Positions 16,358 to 23,980 of a stretch of DNA of 64,000 nucleotides are shown piece after piece. A model generated the notes under the pieces. That model saw only the letters and a list, made by a program, of their open reading frames with translations, was not told the origin of the DNA and searched no databases. Positions within the stretch are counted from its first letter, which is position 1. Each line of letters starts with the position of its first letter. A program made the position numbers and the translations under genes. Origin of the DNA: Luteimonas sp. GTDB lineage: Bacteria; Pseudomonadota; Gammaproteobacteria; Xanthomonadales; Xanthomonadaceae. Location: positions 372,001-436,000 of the forward strand of contig JANPZU010000008.1 in assembly GCA_024707405.1 (NCBI GenBank). The letters are read 5' to 3'.

Positions 16358-18673
16358 ATGCGTGAGTACACACGACTCGACGACATCGGCCTGATCACTG
16401 CCGTCAAACCTAAGGGCTTCGGGTTTGCGGAGAATCTGACAGGCAATCGATCAAGAAGCGTATTCCTTAACGAAAGCCGCATTGCCAGCCTGGCAGCGAC
16501 AGCGTCACCCCTCAATTGCCTCATTCGGATGACGGTCGTAGAGCAGCTTGATCACAAACTTGCCGCAACGCATGTCGAACTTCTGGACTTGGACAACAGT
16601 GACCACATCAACCTGCTATGGGGCCACGTCAACGCTTTCGGCATCAAGAACCCGGCAATTCAGCGGCTCCAGTCATTAGCCGTGCCTCACGGAGGATCAG
16701 TACCACTGGTGCTGCTCCTCGCATTGCGACCATTTGAGTCCAATTTCTACTCTCATGCTTGGGTAAACGATATTGGCGTCGATGTCTGGCGCTCCGAGGA
16801 CCTGCTGCCGGCCCTGCACTTAGCCAACGACAGCATCAAACGCCGAATTATTCTGGAACGAGTAAGGGATGATCCACCTCTCGCGCTGGCAACCATGAGG
16901 TTGCTGGCGTTAGCAAACGCATGCCCCTGCGACCCGGCCTGGCTGGAGACTCTATGGGTGGCGCTACCCGAATCCCGGAGCGAAATCGTCGATCTGGTTT
17001 CTCGAACCTTCGTTCCCGCCTCCGCCATTGCCGAGCCATACAAATGGGCGCGTCGCGCGGCCGAGGCTGACAGGTCGTTGACTCCTTTCTGGGCACCGCT
17101 TGCGATCAGCCTGAGGGATGGCAGCCAGACGGCAACCGAAATTCCCGAGGATTGGATCGAGCTTCGTTCGGCTCCTTGGGAAGTTCTTGCAGCACTGATT
17201 TCACAAAAGCTTCCGGAGCTCAGTCGATCGCTCAAGGCTCTTGAGGAGATGCGCCCTTCCATTTCGTCAATTGCCGCACACAGCTCACGCGACGTCGCAA
17301 CACTGGGCGCGACGGATCGAAGATTGGCCGAGATGTGGATCCATAAAGACGCCAGCGAGGAGGCGCGCCCAGCGCTACGCTTGCAGATGCTTTCCGCGCG
17401 CTTCGCCGAGAAGATTGCCAAATCCTACTTTGAACGTTTGGGCCATAACGTTGAGGACATCTCCGGCTTGCAACTGACCGGAGCGGATCACACATGGCGA
17501 ACCATGGATCTGAGGATCGACAGTAAGCACGGCGTTGATGTGAAGAACGTACGTCGTTCACCAAACGGCGGCACGCTCTCGAGCAGATGGCGTGTCAAGA
17601 ACTTCAAACTTGACTCGCGAGGTAGCCACGTCCTTCTCTGCGGCGTTAGCAGCCCATACATGCCCACATTCGATGACGCTCATGGCGATGATGAGAGTGG
17701 CGAAGACTTTCTTGTACTTGGCGTAACAACAACTGGCGAGATTAATAATCTACTAAGGACGTTCTGCGGGATGCACGAGCTTCGAACGAATCCCGCCACC
17801 CGGCTGTTCGAGCTTCCCGCCTGGGCTTGGGACTATCCACATTCGCACTATAGGGAACGCGACATCACTTTTCGCGCCCTCAACGATCGCCTGTGTCAAA
17901 TGGGGTCTTCGCCATTAGCAAGTGCGGCCCGAAGCACGCTGCCGCCAGTTCTTCGAGCGTTATGGGGTTGGCCACTAGAGCATTCTTCTCAGAGCCCTCA
18001 GGAGTTCGCGGCTCTCACCAGCATCCAAGAGTATTCCGCGCGCTCACGGCTGGTCGAGAAATCAATGTCACCACGCTTGCCATGGCTTTACTTGTTCCTG
18101 CTCCATTTCTGGATGAGCTGGCGTGTCTCTGCGGATGAAATGGATACAGGAAGTCTCACGAGCATATTTGAATGGGGACTTCCGGTTCCCGTACGAGATG
18201 ACCACGACCACTGGATGCGTCGGATCATGAGGCCATCGCGTTTGACTTCCTTTGAAACGCCGGCACTCGCATCCTCAATCGGAATCATGGATCCCTCCGA
18301 CTCGATTGGCACCCTGCTGCGTTCACTGGCTCGACTGGAGAAGCATGTCTCGCGCGAGTTATTTCTGCGAATTTCCGATCTCACCCTCCATGAGAGTGGC
18401 GTGCTCACTGGCCGGTTCCCGGACAGCAAACAGAAGACGCTACTGGCACATTGCGGCGGAAAGCGAGTCGGTGGAAGTGAATGCGGTTATCGGCCGCTCG
18501 TCTTTGGTGAGCATGACACATGCAGCTGTGGCCGCCTAGTTTGTCCACGATGCGATTCCTGCAGCGACGCTCGATTCGACCCATGTCCGACCCAGACGAC
18601 GCGCTTTACGGTACGCGATGAGACCTTGCGTCCGGCGCGCATAAAGGGGGCGCAGAGAGATCCACGGGGCTGA
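16358..18673 (+). CDS. Unrecognised protein: cold-shock-like domain, PD-(D/E)XK-like core, Cys-rich tail
   Basis: 771 residues, family not recognised. Residues about 8-78 read as a cold-shock/OB fold: GLITAVKPKGFGFA keeps RNP1 KGFGF, and SVFLNESRI occupies the RNP2 place. A long helical region follows (about 90-340). Residues about 348-430 look like a PD-(D/E)XK nuclease: helix FAEKIAKSYFERLGHNVEDI, then Asp384 or Asp388, then Asp394-Val-Lys396 in GVDVKNVRR, then a strand in SHVLLCGVS. Residues about 698-745 hold eight cysteines (CSCGRLVCPRCDSC), a likely zinc ribbon. Base composition is AT-richer than neighbours (58 of 120 G/C at 17641-17760 by hand count, against 45 of 60 at 15901-15960), which suggests horizontal transfer. 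The layout fits a nucleic-acid-sensing nuclease, perhaps anti-phage; that is inference. Confidence 0.8.
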   Translation: MREYTRLDDIGLITAVKPKGFGFAENLTGNRSRSVFLNESRIASLAATASPLNCLIRMTVVEQLDHKLAATHVELLDLDNSDHINLLWGHVNAFGIKNPAIQRLQSLAVPHGGSVPLVLLLALRPFESNFYSHAWVNDIGVDVWRSEDLLPALHLANDSIKRRIILERVRDDPPLALATMRLLALANACPCDPAWLETLWVALPESRSEIVDLVSRTFVPASAIAEPYKWARRAAEADRSLTPFWAPLAISLRDGSQTATEIPEDWIELRSAPWEVLAALISQKLPELSRSLKALEEMRPSISSIAAHSSRDVATLGATDRRLAEMWIHKDASEEARPALRLQMLSARFAEKIAKSYFERLGHNVEDISGLQLTGADHTWRTMDLRIDSKHGVDVKNVRRSPNGGTLSSRWRVKNFKLDSRGSHVLLCGVSSPYMPTFDDAHGDDESGEDFLVLGVTTTGEINNLLRTFCGMHELRTNPATRLFELPAWAWDYPHSHYRERDITFRALNDRLCQMGSSPLASAARSTLPPVLRALWGWPLEHSSQSPQEFAALTSIQEYSARSRLVEKSMSPRLPWLYLFLLHFWMSWRVSADEMDTGSLTSIFEWGLPVPVRDDHDHWMRRIMRPSRLTSFETPALASSIGIMDPSDSIGTLLRSLARLEKHVSRELFLRISDLTLHESGVLTGRFPDSKQKTLLAHCGGKRVGGSECGYRPLVFGEHDTCSCGRLVCPRCDSCSDARFDPCPTQTTRFTVRDETLRPARIKGAQRDPRG

Positions 18674-18716
18674 AAGGCGCGATCTCTTTTTGGCACTCCC
18701 AAACAGGCTCGACGTG

Positions 18717-19370
18717 CTAACGCGACGCTACTAAGTCGCCTGCCTGCGCCTCACGAATCATTTCCAGCAATGTCTCGCCATCAATCAACGTGATGGGCTT
18801 GCCTTGCGCGAATCGCGCGGCGTCCGGAGTGTAGCCGCCAACGGTTGCGATGCGCACTTCATTTGCACCGTGGTGAGCCAGCAAGCCGTACATTTCGCGC
18901 ACCACACTGGCACCTACTTTTTCGCGCTTCCACTTCTTGCATTGCACTAGGATGCGCTTGCCGCCCTTGCGCAGCATCAGGTCGATGCCGCCATCGGCGC
19001 CACCGAGGCCGGTTTCCTCCACGGTGTAACCCTGTCGGCGGAAGGCTTCGCCCACTAGTCGCTCGAAATCGCGCCAGCCCAGTGCGGCGATGCTGTCCAG
19101 CCCGGTGCGCGTGTCGAGCAGTTGGCGTTTGCGTCGTGCATCAAGGAAGGACGCCAGCGATACCAGCCCGCACAGTGCGAGGAATATCCAGGCAAACGCG
19201 GCGAAAGGAAGCGCCTGCGCGAATCCATGGACGAGCGGGCCACCCTGGCCCGCAAGTCACGCGGGAATGCCGTGGCGGATCAGCAGGAAACCGGCCACAC
19301 CCACCGCCAGCCCTGCCGGCCACGGCATGACAGCCAGCGCATCGAGCAAGCCCCGCCTTCCGCGTCCCAT
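18717..19370 (-). pseudogene. Mrr-type restriction endonuclease-like membrane protein, in-frame TGA
   Basis: Reading from the ATG at 19370 gives two membrane segments (PWPAGLAVGVAGFLLI, about residues 15-30, and FAAFAWIFLALCGLVSLASFL, about 55-75). A soluble Mrr_cat domain follows: GWRDFERLVGEAFRRQGY, then GGADGGIDLML, then ILVQCKKWK, giving the Asp and Gln-x-Lys of the PD-(D/E)XK variant used by Mrr. Codon 38 is TGA (19257-19259) in the loop between the membrane segments, where relatives would be expected to have Trp (TGG). Coding quality continues unbroken on both sides. Restart at GTG 19055 would give only the nuclease part. It is convergent with the 771-residue gene. Confidence 0.78.
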
Positions 19371-19572
19371 GCGGCCCCCCAACGTGTGCTACCCCCGCGC
19401 CGACCATAGCGCGATATCGCGCCGCGTGAAAGTCGCGCCACATGCCGTGTTTCGTGCGCCATCGGTGCGATGCCTGCACGTGACGGGCGCATGAGGACGC
19501 GCCGCTTCACGGTGCCTTGCGCTGCGCGCGATTAGCGTCGTGATTCAGATTCAACACGAATGGAGGCACGTC

Positions 19573-19659
19573 ATGATCAAGCTCGTCGGCAAGACCATGG
19601 GTTTCATTTTCCTCGTCGGCCTGATCGTCATCATCGGCATCCTGATGCTGATCTTCTGA
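19573..19659 (+). CDS. 28-residue single-pass membrane peptide
   Basis: An ATG at 19573, preceded by GGAGG at good spacing, opens a 28-codon frame ending in TGA. The product is MIKLVGK followed by an uninterrupted hydrophobic helix (FIFLVGLIVIIGILMLIF) with no polar break. The short basic N-terminus plus one helix is the standard form of small bacterial membrane peptides such as regulators of larger membrane enzymes or type I toxins. No partner gene can be assigned. It is easy to miss because of its length. Confidence 0.6.
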   Translation: MIKLVGKTMGFIFLVGLIVIIGILMLIF

Positions 19660-19713
19660 TCGCGTTGCCTGGTCGCGGTTGCTGCACACGCGCCGCAGGC
19701 GCACCGCAACCGG

Positions 19714-20553
19714 TCACTCGCCAACTCGCGACGGCCCGGCCCGCGCCGGGATCCGTCGCCGCGGCGGTTCGGCTTCGCGTTCGGCCATGTCGCGCACGCG
19801 TGCACCGGCGGTGCGCACGAGTTCCGGCAGCAGTTGCGCCTCGGGCAGCAGGTGCCAGTATTTCTGCGGCATTTCCTGCCGCATCATGCGGGTGTTGAGC
19901 CGCGCGGGGTTGAAGATGTTGGCGTAGTAGGTGCGCCACAACGCTTCGCCGGCATCGTCGGCGGGCACGTCGCCGCGGCATCCACCCGGCCCCAGCCACA
20001 AGGCCTGTCCATCCCATGTCGCGCTGCGATACGGGGTGAGGATGGACCAGCGCATCCCGGCGAAGCGGCGCATGAAGAAGGGTGCGACGCGATCGACGAT
20101 GAAGTGATCGGGTTCGAACCACGCGCAATACGCATCTTCCTGTTCCTGCCCCGGCACCGCTCGGAAGCGCACGAACGCCTTCATCTTGTGCGTGTCGCGA
20201 CGCACCGATTTTTCCATGCGCCTCAAGGCATCGATGTCTTCATCCAGCACATGGCCGATCAGTTCGCGTTCGCCTTCACCGATGCGCCACAACACGCGAT
20301 ACAACAACGCATGCCTGCCAGGATCGCGATGGCACAGCACGCTGGCGGCAAGATCGAAGAACGCCTTCGGTACGACGAGTCCGGAGCGCACGGCCGCCAC
20401 TTGTCGTAGTGGCGATGCCGGCGTGAGCGTCGCCTGTCCACCTGCATCCCAATCCAGATGCTCGGGCGCGATGGCAGCCTGCCACGCGGCGCGTGCCTGC
20501 ACGCGCCATGCGTCCAGCGACCAGCCCGGATCGACCGTTGCCCGCCACCTCAT
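19714..20553 (-). CDS. DUF4130 / TIGR03915 family putative DNA repair protein
   Basis: 279 residues. The signature is WRIGEGERELIGHVLDEDI, then MEKSVRRDTHKMKAFVRFR, then EDAYCAWFEPDHFI, and near the end WRTYYANIFNPARLN, which define the N-terminal domain of UdgX-type proteins. In many bacteria this domain is fused to a uracil-DNA-glycosylase-like domain; here the protein stops soon after IFNPARLN, so that domain is absent. The start ATG overlaps the stop of the radical-SAM gene by four bases (ATGA), so the pair is translationally coupled. The role in DNA metabolism is inferred from this pairing. Confidence 0.86.
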   Translation of the reverse strand: MRWRATVDPGWSLDAWRVQARAAWQAAIAPEHLDWDAGGQATLTPASPLRQVAAVRSGLVVPKAFFDLAASVLCHRDPGRHALLYRVLWRIGEGERELIGHVLDEDIDALRRMEKSVRRDTHKMKAFVRFRAVPGQEQEDAYCAWFEPDHFIVDRVAPFFMRRFAGMRWSILTPYRSATWDGQALWLGPGGCRGDVPADDAGEALWRTYYANIFNPARLNTRMMRQEMPQKYWHLLPEAQLLPELVRTAGARVRDMAEREAEPPRRRIPARAGPSRVGE

Positions 20554-21803
20554 GCGAACAGATCCGATTGCCGCGGTCTGGGCGCCAGCTCGACCCGCAG
20601 GCGTGCGGGATCGTCGAGCCGCTGCCCCGGGTGGTGGTCGAGGACACTGACGAACGGCAGCATCTTCGACAGCGGCGCACGCAAGCGTCCAAGGTCGTCG
20701 AGCCGCAACCTGCGGTGTCTCCGCGAACCGACGATCTTGTCCGCGTTGCGCACGCCCAGCCCGGGCACGCGCAGCAGCATCTCGCGCGGCGCACGATTCA
20801 GATCCACCGGAAAATGCTGCGGGTGGCGCAGCGCCCAAGCCAGCTTCGGGTCGATGTCGAGGTCGAGCATGCCGCCGTCGCCGGCGCCGACGATCTCCTC
20901 GACATCGAATGCATAGAACCGCAGCAGCCAATCGGCCTGGTACAAGCGGTGCTCGCGCTGCAGTGGCGGTGCACGCGGCGGCAGTTGCGCGGACGCATCC
21001 GGGATGGGCGAGAACGCGGAGTAGTAGACGCGGCGCATGCGGAAACCCGAATAGAGCGCGTGGCTGCTGCGCAGGATGGTGCCGTCGCTGGCACTGTCTG
21101 CGCCGACGATCATCTGCGTGCTCTGCCCGGCAGGCGCGAAGCGCGACGGCCTGGCCCGCAACGTGGATGCGACACCACGCTTGCGCCGTGCCTCGCGGTT
21201 TTCCTCGATGCGTTGGTGGACGCGACCCATCGCATCCCGGATGCCCTGGGCCTGCTTGTCGGGCGCGAGTGCCTTCAGCCCTTCCTCGGTCGGCAGTTCG
21301 ATGTTGATGCTCAACCGGTCGGCATACCGACCGGCCAGCGCGATGGTTTCCGGCGCGGCTTCGGGAATGGTCTTGAGATGGATGTAGCCGGCGAAGCGAT
21401 GGTCTTCGCGCAGGCTGCGCGCCACTTCCACCATCTGCGCCATGGTGTAGTCGCCGTCGCGGATGATGCCGCTGGAAAGGAACAGGCCTTCGATGTAGTT
21501 GCGCTTGTAGAAGTCCAGCGTCAGCCGCACGACCTCATCGGTGGAAAAGCGTGCGCGGCGCACGTTGCTGCTGACGCGGTTGACGCAGTACGCGCAGTCG
21601 TAGATGCAGAAATTGGTCAGCAGGATCTTGAGCAACGACACGCAGCGGCCGTCGGGCGTGTAGGAATGGCAGATGCCCATACCCTCGGTGCTGCCGACAC
21701 CGCCCTTGCCGAGCGAATTCCGTTTGCCTGCACCGCTGGAGGCGCAGGAGGCGTCGTATTTGGCGGCATCGGCCAGGACGGCCAGCTTCTGCGTGAGTTC
21801 CAT
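20550..21803 (-). CDS. Putative DNA modification/repair radical SAM protein (TIGR03916)
   Basis: 417 residues from the ATG at 21803; an in-frame ATG at 21833 would add ten. The radical-SAM cluster motif is CIYDCAYC (CxxxCxxC) near residue 70, with SSGI and LKTIPEA following. The C-terminal third holds a helix-hairpin-helix segment, LLRVPGLGVRNADKIV, expected to bind DNA. The family always pairs with the DUF4130/UdgX protein, as here by ATGA overlap. The reaction is unknown. It lies immediately beside recBCD, so the whole block may be a repair cluster. Confidence 0.88.
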   Translation of the reverse strand: MELTQKLAVLADAAKYDASCASSGAGKRNSLGKGGVGSTEGMGICHSYTPDGRCVSLLKILLTNFCIYDCAYCVNRVSSNVRRARFSTDEVVRLTLDFYKRNYIEGLFLSSGIIRDGDYTMAQMVEVARSLREDHRFAGYIHLKTIPEAAPETIALAGRYADRLSINIELPTEEGLKALAPDKQAQGIRDAMGRVHQRIEENREARRKRGVASTLRARPSRFAPAGQSTQMIVGADSASDGTILRSSHALYSGFRMRRVYYSAFSPIPDASAQLPPRAPPLQREHRLYQADWLLRFYAFDVEEIVGAGDGGMLDLDIDPKLAWALRHPQHFPVDLNRAPREMLLRVPGLGVRNADKIVGSRRHRRLRLDDLGRLRAPLSKMLPFVSVLDHHPGQRLDDPARLRVELAPRPRQSDLFA

Positions 21804-21925
21804 GCGCGCAACGCTGGCAAGCATCCGTCTCAATCGGTGAGACGCAGCACGCAGGGCCGCTCAGCTTGCTGAACCCCGGCGGTCGAGCGCTCTTGTCGTG
21901 CCCGGTCGCGTTGGAGTATGTGGCA

Positions 21926-23980
21926 TCAGTTGCCGGTCAATCGCCGGCCCAACCCCGACCAGCGACCTGCATGCCGCGACAGCGCTTCGCGGATCACGTC
22001 CTCGCCACCTGCGACATGCAGGTCGCTGCGTGCGCGGGTGATTCCGGTGTAGACCAGTTCGCGCGAGAGCACGCGGTTCGGGCGCGCGGGCAGCAGCAGC
22101 CAGACGCTATCGAACTCGGAGCCCTGCGCCTTGTGCACGGTCATGGCGAAGGCGCTGTCGTGCGCGGGCAACGCGGCGGGATGGAAAGCGCGCGGGTGCG
22201 CGGGATCCTCACCGGGGAACCAGGCCATCAACACGCCGTCGCCGTCGCGATGCACGATGCCGGTGTCGCCGTTGAACAGGCCGTGGCGGTAGCTGTTCTC
22301 GGTGACGATGAGCAACTGGCCGTGGAAATGCCTGGGTGAACCCGTGCGCACGTTGCGTCCCGGCGCGCCGGACTGCCCGCTTTCGGACAGCATCGCCTCG
22401 ATGCGTGCGTTGAGGTGGCGCGCACCCTGCGGGCCTTCGCGCACGGCGGTGAGGATGCGCAGGCGATTGGCGCGCGCGAGTGCTTCGGCGGGCGTAGTGG
22501 CATCGGCCAGCGATTGCCAATGCGCGAGCAAGGCATCGCGATGCGCATGCAGCGGATCGCCGAGGGCGTCGTGGAATTGCACGTTCGACAACATGCCGCC
22601 ACGCAGCAGCGACAGTCCGGTATCGGCATCGCCTTCACGCACGGCGGTGGCGAGCGGGCCGAGCTGCAGCGATTCGGATTGGCGCCAGCCACGCACGAGG
22701 TGGACGCGGCGACCGGCGAAGGGCTTGCCCTCACCCGCACCTCTCCCGCTGGCGGGAGAGGTGGGGAGGGCAGTGCCACCGAGCAGGGGCTGGAGCGCTT
22801 CGGCATCGTCGTCGGCAAGGGCGCCGCCATCGCCTGCGGCATCGAGGATCGCGGCCAGCACGTCGCCGGCTTCGACCGAAGGCAATTGATCCGGATCGCC
22901 CAGCAGGATGAGGCGCGTGCCGTCGGCCACGGCATCGACCAGCTTGGCCATCAGCGGCAGGTCGATCATCGAAGCTTCGTCCACCACCACCACGTCGAAC
23001 GGCAATGGATCGCCGGCGTGGTGGCGGAAGCGCGGCGAGTCGGGAATGGTGCCCAGCAGGCGATGCAGGGTGGTGCCGCCGGTGGGCAACACCGCGAGCA
23101 GCGCCGGGTCGATGCCGGACTCGGCCAGCGATTGCAGCGTGTTGCGCACGCTGTCGGCCATGCGCTCGGCGGCACGTCCGGTAGGGGCGGCCAGCGCGAT
23201 GCGCGGCGGCGGTGCATTCGCATGTTTGGCTTGCGCCGCCAGCAGCACCAGCATGCGCGCAACGGTGGTGGTCTTGCCGGTACCGGGGCCGCCGGTGATG
23301 AGCAACAGGTGATGGCGCAACGCGAGTGCCGCGGCGCGGGCCTGGTGGTCGACGACAGCGTGCCCTGCTTCGCTGCCGGCAGTTGCTGGGAAGAGTGTCG
23401 CGAATAGCGGCGCGAGTGCGGCGATGCCAGACGCGCCATCGACACTCCCTGTGTCCGTTCTCCCTGAGCGTAGGGCTGAAGGCCCGGAGTCGTGGGGCGT
23501 CGGGGCGTGTTTCGACTCCGCTTCGCTACGCTCGACACGAACGGGATCCCGGGAGACCCCGTGGTTTCCTGCCTCTGTGATGTCTGTCCGTGCGATGCGC
23601 TGCAGGCCGAGCGCGAGGCTGCTTTCGTATTCGCGGTAACGGCGCAGGTAGAGCAGGTCGCCTTCGAGCACCAGCGGCGCATCTGCGGGCGCAGGCTGCG
23701 TGACGCCTGTTGGCGTCGAGATCCAGCGCGATGCTGCGAGCGATGCATGCCAGTCGGACGTTCCGGGCCAAGCGATGTCGGCATCGTCGTGGTCGAGCAA
23801 TTCGCGGGCGGCATCGAGCTTCAGGCCGGCATGGCCCTTGGCGACCGAGAGCGATGCAAGCGCGGCAGCAGCGAGGACGGCATCGGGCGTGGACGGATCG
23901 AGCCGGCGCAGGCTCTGCGCCAATGCATGGTCGAGGGTGCGCAGGTGGCCGCCGTGGAACAGGGTATCGAGCAGGCTCAT
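21926..23980 (-). CDS. recD: Exodeoxyribonuclease V alpha subunit RecD, with two repeat-derived inserts
   Basis: 684 residues. Walker A is GGPGTGKTTT near residue 230; VVDEAS and LLGDPDQLP are motifs II and III; TVHKAQGSEFD and YTGITRARSDL are motifs V-VI. RecD is the 5'-3' helicase of RecBCD, which degrades or loads recombination at DNA double-strand ends. Two stretches look foreign: residues about 131-176 and about 401-416 (TSPASGRGAGEGK) are translations of palindromic DNA repeats in loops outside the motor core. The start ATG overlaps the recB stop (ATGA). Confidence 0.95.
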   Translation of the reverse strand: MSLLDTLFHGGHLRTLDHALAQSLRRLDPSTPDAVLAAAALASLSVAKGHAGLKLDAARELLDHDDADIAWPGTSDWHASLAASRWISTPTGVTQPAPADAPLVLEGDLLYLRRYREYESSLALGLQRIARTDITEAGNHGVSRDPVRVERSEAESKHAPTPHDSGPSALRSGRTDTGSVDGASGIAALAPLFATLFPATAGSEAGHAVVDHQARAAALALRHHLLLITGGPGTGKTTTVARMLVLLAAQAKHANAPPPRIALAAPTGRAAERMADSVRNTLQSLAESGIDPALLAVLPTGGTTLHRLLGTIPDSPRFRHHAGDPLPFDVVVVDEASMIDLPLMAKLVDAVADGTRLILLGDPDQLPSVEAGDVLAAILDAAGDGGALADDDAEALQPLLGGTALPTSPASGRGAGEGKPFAGRRVHLVRGWRQSESLQLGPLATAVREGDADTGLSLLRGGMLSNVQFHDALGDPLHAHRDALLAHWQSLADATTPAEALARANRLRILTAVREGPQGARHLNARIEAMLSESGQSGAPGRNVRTGSPRHFHGQLLIVTENSYRHGLFNGDTGIVHRDGDGVLMAWFPGEDPAHPRAFHPAALPAHDSAFAMTVHKAQGSEFDSVWLLLPARPNRVLSRELVYTGITRARSDLHVAGGEDVIREALSRHAGRWSGLGRRLTGN
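22727..22771. repeat. Palindromic repeat inside recD (copy related to 61346-61390)
   Basis: A 45-bp element with a perfect 12-bp stem (22738-22749 with 22752-22763) and a 2-base loop. It begins GCCCTCACCC and its arms read CTCTCCCGC / GCGGGAGAG, the same scheme as the intergenic copy upstream of phhA. Its length is a multiple of three, so recD stays in frame. Confidence 0.75.
23458..23560. repeat. Inverted-repeat element inside recD
   Basis: Imperfect terminal arms CGTTCTCCCTGAGCGTAG and CTACGCTCGACACGAACG (13 of 18 positions pair by eye) flank about 65 bp. It is translated in recD as a Ser/Arg/Pro-rich stretch unlike RecD proteins. Repeats with GAGCGTAG ... CTACGCTC ends are typical of Xanthomonadaceae intergenic spaces. 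Confidence 0.6.

Noticed and set aside
20110-20125. GGTTCGAACC motif resembling a tRNA T-loop
   Set aside because: It lies within a coding frame and no acceptor or anticodon arms can be folded around it. No tRNA was found in the window.
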